A stretch of DNA of 64,000 nucleotides from contig CAVONB010000013.1 in the NCBI GenBank assembly GCA_963697205.1, forward strand, positions 558,001 through 622,000, given 5' to 3'. The DNA is from CAVONB01 sp963697205. Lineage in GTDB: Bacteria; Pseudomonadota; Alphaproteobacteria; Rhizobiales; Hyphomicrobiaceae. How positions within the stretch are numbered: position 1 is the stretch's first letter; every line of letters begins with the position of its first letter. The position numbers and the translations under genes are program-made. Below the pieces are notes generated by a model. That model was not told where the DNA came from. It made no database searches and saw only the letters and a program-made list of their open reading frames with translations. Positions 19,206 through 30,135 of this stretch are shown here, one piece after another.

Positions 19206-19619
19206 ATGATGAGGCGGCCCAAAGACCGACTGATCCCCGCCTCGGTTCTAGCCGCGGCCATCGCGACCATGAGCGCATCGGCGCTCTGGCCGGACGCGCC
19301 CGCCCATGCCCAGGCGACGTTGCCCCCCGGCGCCCCGCCGCTGGGCGGCGCCCCCATTCTTCAGGCCCCACCGACCGTCATCCCCCAGAACCCCACCGAC
19401 TCCCGAGTGCCCAACCTGGGCTCGGGCGGGGGAACCCTGGGCCGCCCGTCCGCGATCCAGAACCCACTCGGCTACGACGACAGCCTCTATTTCCGCCGGC
19501 CCAAACCGCCCGCCCAGGCCCCCGTCGTGCTGCCGCCGCCCGCCAAGCGCATCGAGCCACCGCCCGCAGCGTCGACACCGCGCGCCATCCGCCGCAAGCC
19601 CAAGAAGGAAGACGACTGA
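19206..19619 (+). CDS. Proline-rich exported protein, unknown function
   Basis: 137 residues with a signal peptide (basic start MMRRPKDR, hydrophobic alanine-rich stretch, cleavage near AHAQ). The mature part is low-complexity and proline-rich (LPPGAPPLGGAP, KPPAQAPVVLPPPAKRIEPPPA) and ends in a basic-acidic tail KPKKEDD. Such proteins often span or decorate the periplasm, but no family is recognised. It sits between lysE and purL on the same strand. Confidence 0.6.
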   Translation: MMRRPKDRLIPASVLAAAIATMSASALWPDAPAHAQATLPPGAPPLGGAPILQAPPTVIPQNPTDSRVPNLGSGGGTLGRPSAIQNPLGYDDSLYFRRPKPPAQAPVVLPPPAKRIEPPPAASTPRAIRRKPKKEDD

Positions 19620-19847
19620 GGTTTGTACGCGCGCACGCGGCAGGCCGCACTCCGCGACTTGCCGACCGGTTTCCGCCCCGCAGCGCTCCGGCCAGCGCCA
19701 CGGCCAGTGCCACGGCCAGCGCTCCGGGGACTGCCCCATCCCCCGGAACGACCGCGCGCCTGCGACCTCTGCGGCGGGACAAGTCCCGGCCAACCCGCTA
19801 TAAGCCCTGCCGACACAACCTGTAGGCTCAACCGGCAGATTTTCCGC

Positions 19848-22093
<2,246 letters not shown>

Positions 22094-22170
22094 TTAACCG
22101 TCCGTGTTCCTGCCCGGCGCGCTGCGGCCGATCGGGCGCGTCCGCTTGGGACCTGAGAGAAGAGTAAGCA

Positions 22171-22353
22171 ATGGCCAAAGCACCCGCCCAGCAGCTTCAT
22201 GACCGCGTGGAGGAGATGCGGGCCACGCTGGAGCGCATCGAGCGCAAGATCGATCTCGTTCTGGAGCGGCTGGACGGCATCGAGGACACGCTCTCGGAGG
22301 CGCCGGAACCCGAAGCCGAGCCGCGCCGCGAGCCCGGCACGCAGGTTCACTGA
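22171..22353 (+). CDS. Small coiled-coil protein between purL and bolA
   Basis: 60 residues with a GAGAAG ribosome site. Residues 8-42 form an amphipathic heptad pattern (LHDRVEEMRATLERIERKIDLVLERLDGIEDTL), so it is probably an oligomeric coiled coil, with an acidic and basic tail. No family is recognised. Same strand and close spacing suggest co-transcription with purL or bolA. Confidence 0.55.
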   Translation: MAKAPAQQLHDRVEEMRATLERIERKIDLVLERLDGIEDTLSEAPEPEAEPRREPGTQVH

Positions 22354-22395
22354 GCCCGCACCCTCGACCAACCGCCGACCCAACGAGGCCCGCCC

Positions 22396-22633
22396 ATGCC
22401 GATGGACGCCCACGAGATCGAGCGGCTGATCAAGGCGACGATCCCCGACGCCGACCGTCGAGATCCGCGACCTCGCCGGCGACGGCGATCATTACGCCGC
22501 CCACGTCGTCTCGGCCGCCTTCAAGGGCAAGTCCCGCGTCCAGCAGCACAAGATGGTCTACGACGCCCTCGGTGGGCGCATGGGCGACGTCCTGCACGCC
22601 CTGGCCCTGACGACGGCGGCGCCCAAGGACTGA
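22396..22633 (+). CDS. bolA: BolA family protein, one frameshift
   Basis: About 78 residues, normal for BolA. Start MPMDAHEIERLIKATIPDA, then after a one-base shift near 22453-22456 (extra C after the GAC codon, or extra G before ACC) the family core VEIRDLAGDGDHYAAHVVSAAFKGKSRVQQHKMVYDALGG with the conserved His. BolA forms a [2Fe-2S]-bridged complex with a monothiol glutaredoxin and helps traffic iron-sulfur clusters; grxD is the next gene, which supports the assignment. Confidence 0.87.
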
Positions 22634-22827
22634 CGGCCGCCACGCCCGCCGTCGCCCTTTGCAGCATCCCGCGCGGCGACCACCCGGTCTGTCGGCACCG
22701 CGCACCGTCCACACCCTAACTCCGAGCCCCGGCTCAGACTTGCGCATTGACTCGCCCCGGCGCTGACCACATCTAGCATCGAAAGTTCGCGCATGGGGCG
22801 CCACTCTCAGCGGAGGATTGATCAGCG

Positions 22828-23185
22828 ATGAGCGACCAGCAGCAGGTCCACGACTGGATCCGCAAGACCATCGCCGCCAACGACGTGGTGCTGTTCATGA
22901 AGGGCACCAAGCAGTTCCCGCAGTGCGGCTTCTCGGCCCAGGTCGCCCAGATCCTCGGCCACCTCGGCGTCGACTACAAGGACGTCAACGTGCTCGAGGA
23001 CATCGGCAGTGCGCGACGGCATCAAGACGTTCACCAACTGGCCGACCATCCCGCAGCTCTACGTCAAGGGCGAGTTCGTCGGCGGCTGCGACATCATCCG
23101 CGAGATGTTCCAGGCCGGCGAGTTGCAGGAGCTGCTCGTCCGAGAAGGGCGTGTCCGCACTCAGGCGTCCTCGCAGATCGCCTGA
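22828..23185 (+). CDS. grxD: Monothiol glutaredoxin (Grx4/GrxD type), frame lesions
   Basis: About 115 residues with the monothiol CGFS active site (KQFPQCGFSAQVAQIL) and the family blocks VVLFMKGTKQFPQCGFS, IKTFTNWPTIPQLYVKGEFVGGCDIIREM. Two extra C bases lie between codons at 23014 (after GCG) and 23141 (after GTC); a further small shift near 23155 leads to a natural end, TQASSQIA. GrxD carries [2Fe-2S] clusters with BolA, whose gene is directly upstream. GAGGA-type site at 22813. Confidence 0.88.
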
Positions 23186-23402
23186 GCACGGCCGCCGCGC
23201 GGGATGCGATCAGTGCGGGCGGGTCGCGACAGGCGCCCGGCCGGCGCCATCGTGCATCGGGCACAACTGTGTCGGGCCGAGGCCCCGCCCCGCCCCACTT
23301 CTGCCCAGCGCACTTGCTGATGGCGGTCGAAACCAGCACGCCCGCCCGGTGCGCGGGCGGGCGACGTGTCACCGGACCGACAGGCAGCCGAGAGCGCAGG
23401 AC

Positions 23403-24532
23403 ATGCGATTGGGCGGGCGGCGCTTCCTGCTCAGCCTCGCCATCATCGGCGCCAGCGTCTGCCTCGCGCTCGGCGTCTCCCTGCCGATCATCAAGCTCAC
23501 CAAATACGTCTTCTGGACGACCGAGCACTCGCTGCTGTCGACCGTCTATGTGCTCATCAAGGACGGCCAGACCTTCCTCGGCTTCACGGTGCTCCTGTTC
23601 TCGATCGTCTTTCCGGTCCTGAAGCTCCTCTACCTGCTGCTCGTCTCGACGCTGCCGCGAGCACGAGATCGTGCGCCAGGCCCGTCGCCTGCGCGCGCTC
23701 GAATGGCTCGGCAAATGGTCGATGCACGACGTGCTGGTGCTGGCGCTGACGATCTTCTTCATCAAGAGCCAGGGCGTCTACGACGCGGCGAGCCTCAACG
23801 GCGTCTACTTCTTCACCGCCGCCGTCGTGCTGATGATCCTGTCCTACGCATGGCTGCAGGACGCCGCCGCGCGACCGCCGCGCTGCGATCAGCCCCGCCC
23901 GAGCCGCGCCGCGCTTGGCACCAGCCCGCCGAAGCCAGTCGACGCGCACATCGCCACGGCCGCCGCCGCAGCGCCGGCGCGCCGCCGGCGCTCGACCTGC
24001 GCAACTTCGTGCTGTCGCTTCTTCATCATCCTGGCGACCGTGTTCTTCGCGCTCGGCATCATCCTGCCGGTGATCCGCTTCACGACGGTCTACGTGTGGA
24101 CCAACGAGCACTCGATCGCGACCATCATCTGGGCGCTCTACACAGAACCAGGAATTCTTCCTGTGCGCGGTGCTGTTCATGTTCTCGATCCTCTTCCCGT
24201 TCCTGAAGCTGTTCTACCTGCTGACGCTCGTCACCTCGCCGGACCTGTCGCCGGAGTTCCGCAACCGCTCGATCTCGACGATGGAATGGCTCGGGCGCTA
24301 CTCGATGACGGACGTGATGGTGCTCGCGCTGATGATCTTCTACGTCAACTCGTCGGGCTACACCGAAGCGAGCGTGCTGCCGGGCGTCTACTTCTTCGCC
24401 GCCAGCGCCATCATCACCATGCTCGCCTACGGCTGGGCGAACTCGGTGCAGCCGGCGGCCACCCCGCTCGATGTGGTGGCCTCGTCGGGCGAGACGCGCT
24501 CCGAACCGCCGCGTTCGCCGCGGGCGGCGTAG
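23403..24532 (+). CDS. Duplicated PqiA-like membrane protein, frame lesions
   Basis: About 375 residues when read through. Two homologous halves, each with about four membrane helices, belong to the paraquat-inducible protein A family: half one FLLSLAIIGASVCLALGVSLPIIKLTKYVFWTTEHSLLS and LEWLGKWSMHDVLVLALTIFFIKSQG; half two FIILATVFFALGIILPVIRFTTVYVWTNEHSIAT and MEWLGRYSMTDVMVLALMIFYVNSSG. A poorly conserved linker of about 40 residues joins them. Extra C bases between codons occur at 23657 and 24017, and an extra base near 24145. PqiA-type proteins belong to envelope lipid-transport systems; no MCE-domain partner is adjacent. Confidence 0.82.
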
Positions 24533-24605
24533 AAGCGGCTCGCGCCGCTGCGGGGCTTTCGCTTGACTTAACAGTTGTGCGCTTGCGCGCACGGGCACCC
24601 CGAGC

Positions 24606-24636
24606 CGGGGAACACCCCCGACAGCCCCCGTTTTTT
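24606..24636 (+). terminator. Possible intrinsic terminator
   Basis: A short G/C stem (CGGGG pairing with either of two CCCCCG stretches) is followed by six T residues (24631-24636). It lies between the PqiA-like gene and the next hypothetical gene. The stem is short, so confidence is moderate. Confidence 0.45.
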
Positions 24637-24721
24637 GAGACCGGTTTCAACGGCTCGTTAGGCCGTCCGTGGGAGGATCGACGGCTGCGACGCGATTGCA
24701 GTCGCACCGGAGGCTGGTGTC

Positions 24722-25444
24722 ATGCTCGGACGGATCGTGCTGTGGTTGCTCGGCTTCCCGCTGTTCCTGCTCGTCAGCGCCTTCGCATACGAAACATGGA
24801 ACAGCGCCACCCACGCTTTCCGGCTCACAGTGGAAGTCGCAACGCCCGACGGCATCAAGTCGGGCTCAAGCGTCATTCACGTCGGCTATACCAGCAAGGC
24901 GTCATGGATCCCGCAGTCGCGGGGAGCGTCCGGACGTGCCTTTGGCGACGCCGTCTTTGTCGATCTTGGACAGGGGAAAAACGTGATCGCGCTGCTGGGT
25001 TTCGGCCCCAATGGCAGCGAGCACAAGCTTGAGCGGCTCGCCTCCCTCGCATTTGGGCGAGACGAGCCGTTCTGGCACCTCGAAGCGCCGAATTGGGTGG
25101 GCTCGTTCGATCTCAATCCGTCTCTCATCCCGACCCTCGTCACGTTCGGCGATCTCGCCGATCCGACGACGGCGCGCGTCGTCGACATCACCGACGCGGC
25201 GTTCGCGGACGCCTTCGGCCCCGGCTACCGCCTGGAGCGCGTGACGCTCACCATGGTGCCGGTCGGCATCGCCCCCTTCCGCTGGGTCGGCCTCACCGGA
25301 ACGCCCGTGACGCGCGGGATTGAGAAGAAATTGCCATGGTGGGGCCAGTCGGGACGGCCAGCCGCGAAAGCTTGGCGCGCTTGGTTCCGGCGAGGTCTTG
25401 GCGGTGGTGGCTCTGTAGAGCCTGAAACCTTATTCACACGGTAA
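24722..25444 (+). CDS. Conserved hypothetical protein with N-terminal anchor
   Basis: 240 residues. An N-terminal hydrophobic segment (IVLWLLGFPLFLLVSAFAY) is a membrane anchor or uncleaved signal; the rest is hydrophilic and beta-rich. Motifs FRLTVEVATPDGIKSGSSVIHVGY, DAVFVDLGQGKNVIALLGFGPNG, NPSLIPTLVTFGDLADPTTARVVD and GTPVTRGIEKKLPWW recur in uncharacterised proteins of Hyphomicrobiales that are usually found in accessory regions. No catalytic motif is recognised. It opens the small accessory patch that includes the IS and hicBA. Confidence 0.75.
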   Translation: MLGRIVLWLLGFPLFLLVSAFAYETWNSATHAFRLTVEVATPDGIKSGSSVIHVGYTSKASWIPQSRGASGRAFGDAVFVDLGQGKNVIALLGFGPNGSEHKLERLASLAFGRDEPFWHLEAPNWVGSFDLNPSLIPTLVTFGDLADPTTARVVDITDAAFADAFGPGYRLERVTLTMVPVGIAPFRWVGLTGTPVTRGIEKKLPWWGQSGRPAAKAWRAWFRRGLGGGGSVEPETLFTR

Positions 25445-25458
25445 GAGGAGAGCCGACG

Positions 25459-25671
25459 ATGACGATTTCGTATGACCCCATGATGTCGATCCTGGCTCTG
25501 GATGCCTACAATCGAGGATATGATGCGCGAATCGAACTCGGCACCTCGGCGCAGCTCGGAACGGCGACGATCAACTACGAATACCAAATACCAGCAGGGT
25601 CACAGGCCGCCTCCTTCTTCGCCCAGGCCTACACGCTCGACACCGGCGAGACGGTGATCTCTCTGGCATAG
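25459..25671 (+). pseudogene. Truncated lipase/RTX-type protein, N-terminal remnant
   Basis: 70 residues with a GGAG site, 15 bases after the preceding gene. The start, MSILALDAYNRGYDARIELG, and the later GTATINY, FFAQAYTLDTGETVIS resemble the N-terminus of alpha/beta-hydrolase lipase-like proteins, in which TVIS is normally followed by YRGTD and a large catalytic domain. Here it stops after TVISLA, before any catalytic serine. The IS begins 143 bases downstream. I read it as a gene remnant; it could instead be a genuine short protein. Confidence 0.5.
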
Positions 25672-25813
25672 TCACAAGAAGAGGGGGCTCAGGGTCTCCC
25701 CGAGCGGGGCCACGCGCGCGCGAGGACGACGGACGCGGGTCGGACGCCGGGCTGAGATCAAACCGGGCATGAATTCATCTTTGACCCGTGTCGTGATAAG
25801 CTCAGCCGCCTTA

Positions 25814-26759
25814 GAGCCCGTCCTCAAAGTTCTTGAGTCCAGGGAATCGGTTGTGATTCTGTGTGGCCGTGCGCGTGATTCGCGAGCGGGCCGAGGATGT
25901 GGACGAACGATAACCGGGCAACCTACGAGCGCAAGAGCTGCCGATATCCGAGCGATTTGACCGACGAGGAGTGGGCGATCATCGCGCCGCTGATGCCGCC
26001 ACCGAGAAAAGCTCGGCGTCATCCGGTGCCGGAAACACGCGATCTGTTGAACGCGATCCTCTACGTGCTGACGACTGGGTGCCAGTGGCGCCAGCTGCCG
26101 AAGGATTTTCCTTCCAAGAGCGTCGTGCACGACTACCTCGTGTGCTGGGACCGCGACGGCGTGCTCGCGCGTGTGCATGACGCGCTCTACGTGAAAGCGC
26201 GGGAACTCGCGGGGCGAAACGCGACAGCAAGCCTCGCCATCGTCGACAGCCAGAGCGTGAAAAGCGCAGAAAAAGGGGGGCCTCGATCGACCCCTGCGGG
26301 TACGACGCGGGCAAGAAGGTCAAAGGCAAGAAGCGCCACATCTGCGTCGATACGCAAGGCCTGCTGATCAACTTCGCGATCACGCCTGCCAACATCCAGG
26401 ACCGCGATATGGTCGCGCCCTTGCTTGCCATCGCGGCGCGGCGCTGCCCGACGCTTGCGCTTGCCGTCGCCGACGGCGGCTATCAGGGCGATCCGACTGC
26501 GACAGCCGTGCGCGAGGACGCCGGCCTGCCGCTCGAGATCGTCAAGCGGTGCGACGCGGCGAAAGGCTTCGTCATTCTGCCCAGGCGATGGATCGTCGAG
26601 CGCACATTCGGCTGGCTCGGCCGCTGCAGGCGTCTGGCCAAAGACTACGAGAACCGCGTGCGCACCGCAGCCGCATTCCTCGTCATGGCTCTCATCCGGC
26701 TGATGCTCCGGCGAATTGCCAGAGTGCTGAAATAGAGCCAGAATTATGAGGACGGAATC
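25814..26759 (+). mobile_element. IS5-family (IS427-group-like) insertion sequence, 946 bp, with ends and target duplication
   Basis: Left end GAGCCCGTCCTCAAAGTTCT and the inverted right end GATTCCGTCCTCATAATTCT form imperfect terminal repeats (about 16 of 20 bases equal). The flanking trinucleotide TTA occurs on both sides (25811-25813 and 26760-26762), a 3-bp target duplication typical of IS5-group elements that insert at TNA. The transposase is encoded by two overlapping frames. Matching duplications suggest insertion by simple transposition and little decay since. Confidence 0.88.
25897..26735 (+). CDS. IS5-family transposase, two frames joined by a -1 shift at an A5G6 run
   Basis: The first frame (25897-26367) carries the DNA-binding and first catalytic part: CRYPSDLTDEEWAIIAPLMPP, LNAILYVLTTGCQWRQLPKDF, and IVDSQSVKS with a catalytic Asp. 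The second frame, open from about 26271 to 26735, continues the same protein: GYDAGKKVKGKKRHICVDTQGLL, VADGGYQGD (second Asp) and WIVERTFGWLGRCRRLAKDYE (Glu). The overlap holds the run AAAAAGGGGGG at 26270-26280. A -1 shift there fuses the frames, as in IS427-group elements that use programmed slippage, so the enzyme is probably functional. Confidence 0.87.
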
Positions 26760-26777
26760 TTAGACAAGGATGATTTC

Positions 26778-26984
26778 ATGAGGCTCACAATCACCATCGA
26801 CCACGACGAGGACGGCGTGTGGATCGTCGAGTGTCCGGCCATTCCCGGCTGCGTCAGCCAAGGCGCCACGCGCGAGGACGCGATGGCCAACATCAAAGAG
26901 GCCGTCGCCTTGTGCTTGGAGGTGCGCGCCGAGCAAGGCCTGCCGGCGACGATCGAGACGCGCGAGATCGAGGTCGCCGAGTAA
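26778..26984 (+). CDS. hicB: HicB-type antitoxin
   Basis: 68 residues, the short HicB form with only the partial RNase H-like domain: MRLTITIDHDEDGVWIVECPAIPGCVSQGATREDAMANIKEAVALCLE is the family signature. AAGGA at 26766-26770 is a good ribosome site. No C-terminal DNA-binding domain is evident. It lies one base upstream of hicA, antitoxin first. The IS right end is only 18 bases before its ATG, so its original promoter has been separated from it. Confidence 0.93.
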   Translation: MRLTITIDHDEDGVWIVECPAIPGCVSQGATREDAMANIKEAVALCLEVRAEQGLPATIETREIEVAE

Positions 26985-26985
26985 G

Positions 26986-27201
26986 ATGGCTCCGGCGGTC
27001 CCGGTCCTCAGCGGAGTCGAGGTCGTGGGCGTCTTCGAGCGTCTCGGGTGGACGGTCGCCCGACAGCGCGGCAGCCATATCATCCTGACCAGGCAAGGCT
27101 CGCGTGCCACCCTTTCGGTGCCCGACCATCGCGAGGTTGCGCGGGGCACGCTCCGCGCCGCCGGCCATACCGTCGACGACTTTGTCGATGCCGTCCGTTG
27201 A
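26986..27201 (+). CDS. hicA: HicA-type mRNA interferase toxin
   Basis: 71 residues with the HicA dsRBD-like fold pattern: VVGVFERLGWTVARQRGSHIILTRQG, with the catalytic His in GSH, then VPDHREVARGTLRAAGHTVDDFV. HicA toxins cleave mRNA and are neutralised by HicB. The ATG begins one base after the hicB stop, implying coupled translation. All expected features are intact, so the pair may be functional if still transcribed. Confidence 0.92.
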   Translation: MAPAVPVLSGVEVVGVFERLGWTVARQRGSHIILTRQGSRATLSVPDHREVARGTLRAAGHTVDDFVDAVR

Positions 27202-27202
27202 T

Positions 27203-27817
27203 TCAACTCAGCGGCGAAAATGGCGCCGGCAGGAAGATGTCGGACTGTTGGGAGACGATGTAGCGGGGGCCGTTCTTGGGCGGCCACACGCCCTTGGCGA
27301 TCACCTCGCCGCGAATGCGCGAGCGCTCGTCGACGCTCTTGTAGGGCCAGATGTGGATGAGGCCCGTCGCGGGGCCGTCGGTGGTCGCCATCAGCACCAG
27401 CGGCTTGGACACCGCGGAGCGGCCTGGGATGGCGTCGGCCCAAGACTTGAACCCCTCCTCCATCGTGTCGTGCGCCATGACGTAGGTGCGCACCTCGTAG
27501 ACGGGACCGCGCGCGCCGGTCTCGATGTCGGGACTGCCGGGTATCGGCTCGCAGGCGCGCATGGTGACGCCGGTGACGGTCTCAGGGATGCCGAAGCTCT
27601 TGCCATCGTACAGCATGACGCGGCGGTCGGCTGCGAGCGCGTCACGGTTCTGGTAGCCGTAGATCAGCATGGTCTGGTTGATGTTGCCGATGTCGGCATA
27701 CCAGCAGGCGAGGAAGCGGCCCTCGAGCTTCGTCGCATCGAGCCAGCCTTTGAGCCGCTGCAAGGGCTCGGCCGGCGAGCCGGCGCGCGTGGCGAGAATG
27801 GTGACGTTATAGATCAT
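27203..27817 (-). CDS. NIPSNAP family protein
   Basis: 204 residues made of two ferredoxin-like NIPSNAP halves. The second holds VYEVRTYVMAHDTMEEGFKSWADAI and GLIHIWPYKSVDERSRIRGEVI, the usual family pattern; the first holds GRFLACWYADIGNINQTMLIYGYQN. Family members have been linked to vesicle or mitochondrial functions in eukaryotes and have no settled role in bacteria. It ends 2 bases from hicA, convergently. Confidence 0.87.
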   Translation of the reverse strand: MIYNVTILATRAGSPAEPLQRLKGWLDATKLEGRFLACWYADIGNINQTMLIYGYQNRDALAADRRVMLYDGKSFGIPETVTGVTMRACEPIPGSPDIETGARGPVYEVRTYVMAHDTMEEGFKSWADAIPGRSAVSKPLVLMATTDGPATGLIHIWPYKSVDERSRIRGEVIAKGVWPPKNGPRYIVSQQSDIFLPAPFSPLS

Positions 27818-27829
27818 CGGATTTGTCTC

Positions 27830-28855
27830 TTAGCGGTTTGTCAGTTTCAGCTCGATGCGCCGGTTGCGGCGACGCACATCCTCGCCGTCGCCCGCCTCGA
27901 GCGGCTGGAACTCGCCGTAGCCGGCCGCCACCAGCCGCTCGGGCGGCACGCCGCGCGAGACGAGATAGCGCACGACCGAGATGGCGCGCGCGGTCGACAG
28001 CTCCCAGTTGGAGGGAAACTGCGAGCTCGATATCGGCCGGTTGTCGGTGTGTCCGTCGACCTGCAGCACCCAATCGATCTCCGAGGGAATCTGGCCCGCC
28101 ACCTCCAGGATCGCTGCCGCGAGCTGATCGATGGCGACAAGCCCCTCGACCGTCATCGTCGCCTGACCGGAGGGGAACAGCACCTCGGACTGGAAGACGA
28201 AGCGGTCACCGACGATCGCGGATGTCCTTCCTGTCCTTCAACAATGCGCGCAGGCGGCCGAAGAAATCGGAGCGATAGCGTTGCAGCTCCTGCACCTGCC
28301 GCGCCAGCGCGGCGTTGAGACGCGAGCCCAGATCCTTGATCGTCGTCTGCGCGTCGCGGTCCTTCTTCTCGGAAGCCTCCAGCGCCTCGTTCAGCGCCGC
28401 GATCTGGCGGCGCAATGCAAGCAGCTGCTGGTTCAGGATATCGACCTTGGCCTGTGCCTCCGCCGAAAGCTTTTTCTGCTCGTCGATCTCACCGATCAGC
28501 GAGGCGGAGCGCGCCTCCGCCGCCTTGAGCTTCTCGTCGCCGCCCAGTGCGGCTCCCGACAGGCGCGTATTCTCCTCCTTGAGTGCGGCCAACGTCGCCT
28601 GCAGCGCGGAAAGCTCATCACTTGCCGACTTCGCCTTGCCCTTCTCGAGTGACAACAGGCTGGTCAGCTCCGAGATCTGCCGGTTGAGCCGGCGTAGCGC
28701 GCTATCCTTGCCACTCGCCTCCTGGCTGAGGAAGTACTGCGACAGCATGAAGATCGACAACAGGAAGGTGACAACCAGAAGCAGCGTCGAGAGCACGTCG
28801 ACATAGCCCGGCCAGAACTCGCCGTACTCCATCCCGCGACGCTGGCGACGCGCCA
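27830..28855 (-). CDS. MotB/OmpA-like peptidoglycan-binding protein, one frameshift
   Basis: About 341 residues when read through. One N-terminal membrane helix (VDVLSTLLLVVTFLLSIFMLSQYFL), a long coiled coil (about residues 45-190), and a C-terminal OmpA-type domain with QVDGHTDNRPI and NWELSTARAISVVRYLVSRGVPPERLVAAGYGE. The frame breaks once, where an extra base (C at 28217 on the written strand) separates DIR from IVGDRFVFQSEVLFPSG. It pairs with the MotA-like gene 3 bases upstream. Such MotAB-like pairs use the proton gradient at the cell envelope; no flagellar genes are nearby. Confidence 0.85.
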
Positions 28856-28858
28856 TCG

Positions 28859-29902
28859 TCAGCCTCTCCGCTTGGGCGTCTGGCCCGTCAGCGTGCGCAG
28901 CGCGGCAGCGACCTCGTGCGTCTGTGCGGCCTGCTCGTCGACCCACTCGCGCACGATCTTCTGCTCCGCGCGCATCTGCGTGACGAGGTCGCTGACGCCT
29001 TGCGACAACTCCTTGACCGCCCCGCCATCCTCGCCGCTCCCGCCCGCGGGCAACGCCTCCATCCGGTCCGCGATCTCGGCCAACGAGCGTTGCATCTCGT
29101 AGAGCGCGGCATACATCTGCCGGTTCAATTGCTCGCCCGATGCATCCGAGCCCGGCGTCAGCTCGGTGATGCCCGACAGCCATTCTTCCAGCTCGTTGTA
29201 GAACCGGCTGTGGGCATGCGTCGCCTGCAGCTCCAGGAAACCCAGCACGAGCGAGCCGGAAAGTCCCAGTAGCGACGACGAGAACGCCGTGCCCATGCCC
29301 TTCAGCGGCTGCGCCAGCCCATTTTTCAACTCCTCGAAAATCATGGCGCTTTCCGACGCCCGCGTATCGAGCGTCGCGATCGTGCGGCCGACGGAGGTGA
29401 TCGTCTCCAGCAGCCCCCAGAACGTGCCGAGCAGACCGAGAAACACCAACAACCCGACCATATACTTGCCGGTGTCGCGCGCCTCGTCCAGGCGCGAGCC
29501 GATCGAATCCATGATCGAGCGCATCGAGGCCGTCGACAGCGAGATCGCGCCGCGCCGGTCGCGCAACATCGTCGCCATCGGTGCCAGCAGCACCGGGTTG
29601 TGGCCGACGGCGAGGCCCGGATCGGCGATGCGGAAGGCGTTGACCCAGCGGATTTCGGGATAGAGCCGCCAAACCTGGCGGAACGCGTAGAGGATGCCGA
29701 CCAGCAGGACGAAAACGATCAGGCCGTTCAGGAAGGGATTGGCGAGAAACGCGGTCTTGAGAACGGGAAACGCGATAGCCGCGATGAAGCCGACAATCGC
29801 CAGGAACACCAGCATGTTCAGCACATACCGGTGCGGCGACTTCAGGCTGCCGCTCTTGACCATGGGCGCCGACGAGAGATCCGTGTTGCGCTGCCTCGCC
29901 AT
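28859..29902 (-). CDS. MotA/TolQ/ExbB-type proton channel protein
   Basis: 347 residues. Two N-terminal helices (LNMLVFLAIVGFIAAIAFPVL and GLIVFVLLVGILYAF), a cytoplasmic loop, then the proton-channel helix pair KYMVGLLVFLGLLGTFWGLLETI and GMGTAFSSSLLGLSGSLVLGFLEL, which is the family signature. The tail of about 110 residues is partly coiled coil. It lies directly upstream of the MotB/OmpA-like gene. Together they form an orphan stator-like unit; the client process is unknown. Confidence 0.88.
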   Translation of the reverse strand: MARQRNTDLSSAPMVKSGSLKSPHRYVLNMLVFLAIVGFIAAIAFPVLKTAFLANPFLNGLIVFVLLVGILYAFRQVWRLYPEIRWVNAFRIADPGLAVGHNPVLLAPMATMLRDRRGAISLSTASMRSIMDSIGSRLDEARDTGKYMVGLLVFLGLLGTFWGLLETITSVGRTIATLDTRASESAMIFEELKNGLAQPLKGMGTAFSSSLLGLSGSLVLGFLELQATHAHSRFYNELEEWLSGITELTPGSDASGEQLNRQMYAALYEMQRSLAEIADRMEALPAGGSGEDGGAVKELSQGVSDLVTQMRAEQKIVREWVDEQAAQTHEVAAALRTLTGQTPKRRG

Positions 29903-30135
29903 GCCTCTCTATCCCGTCCCGCTGAGCCTCGCCGGCTGCCCGCCGCGCGCCGCCGCACCACGGTCCGGCACGCCGGTTCCAAGCATCCGGAGTCTAGACG
30001 CTCCCCCTGCCACGCGAAACGGGCAATATCGTGCCGAAGCGCCGAGCCAAGGGCGTGGTGCACGAATGCTGCATTCATCATTATCATGTGCCGCCGACCA
30101 CGACCCGCGCGCCAGCACGAATGCCGCAGCGCCGC

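Noticed and set aside
25672..25813. Hairpin at the CCCCGAGCGGGG stretch as a terminator
   Set aside because: The stem is very short and lacks a T run; more likely chance in GC-rich DNA.
27830..29902. Zorya-type anti-phage system (ZorA/ZorB-like pair)
   Set aside because: ZorAB are MotA/MotB-like, but no ZorC, ZorD or ZorE gene (helicase or nuclease) is adjacent; the flanking genes are suhB and a NIPSNAP protein, so a defence role is not supported.
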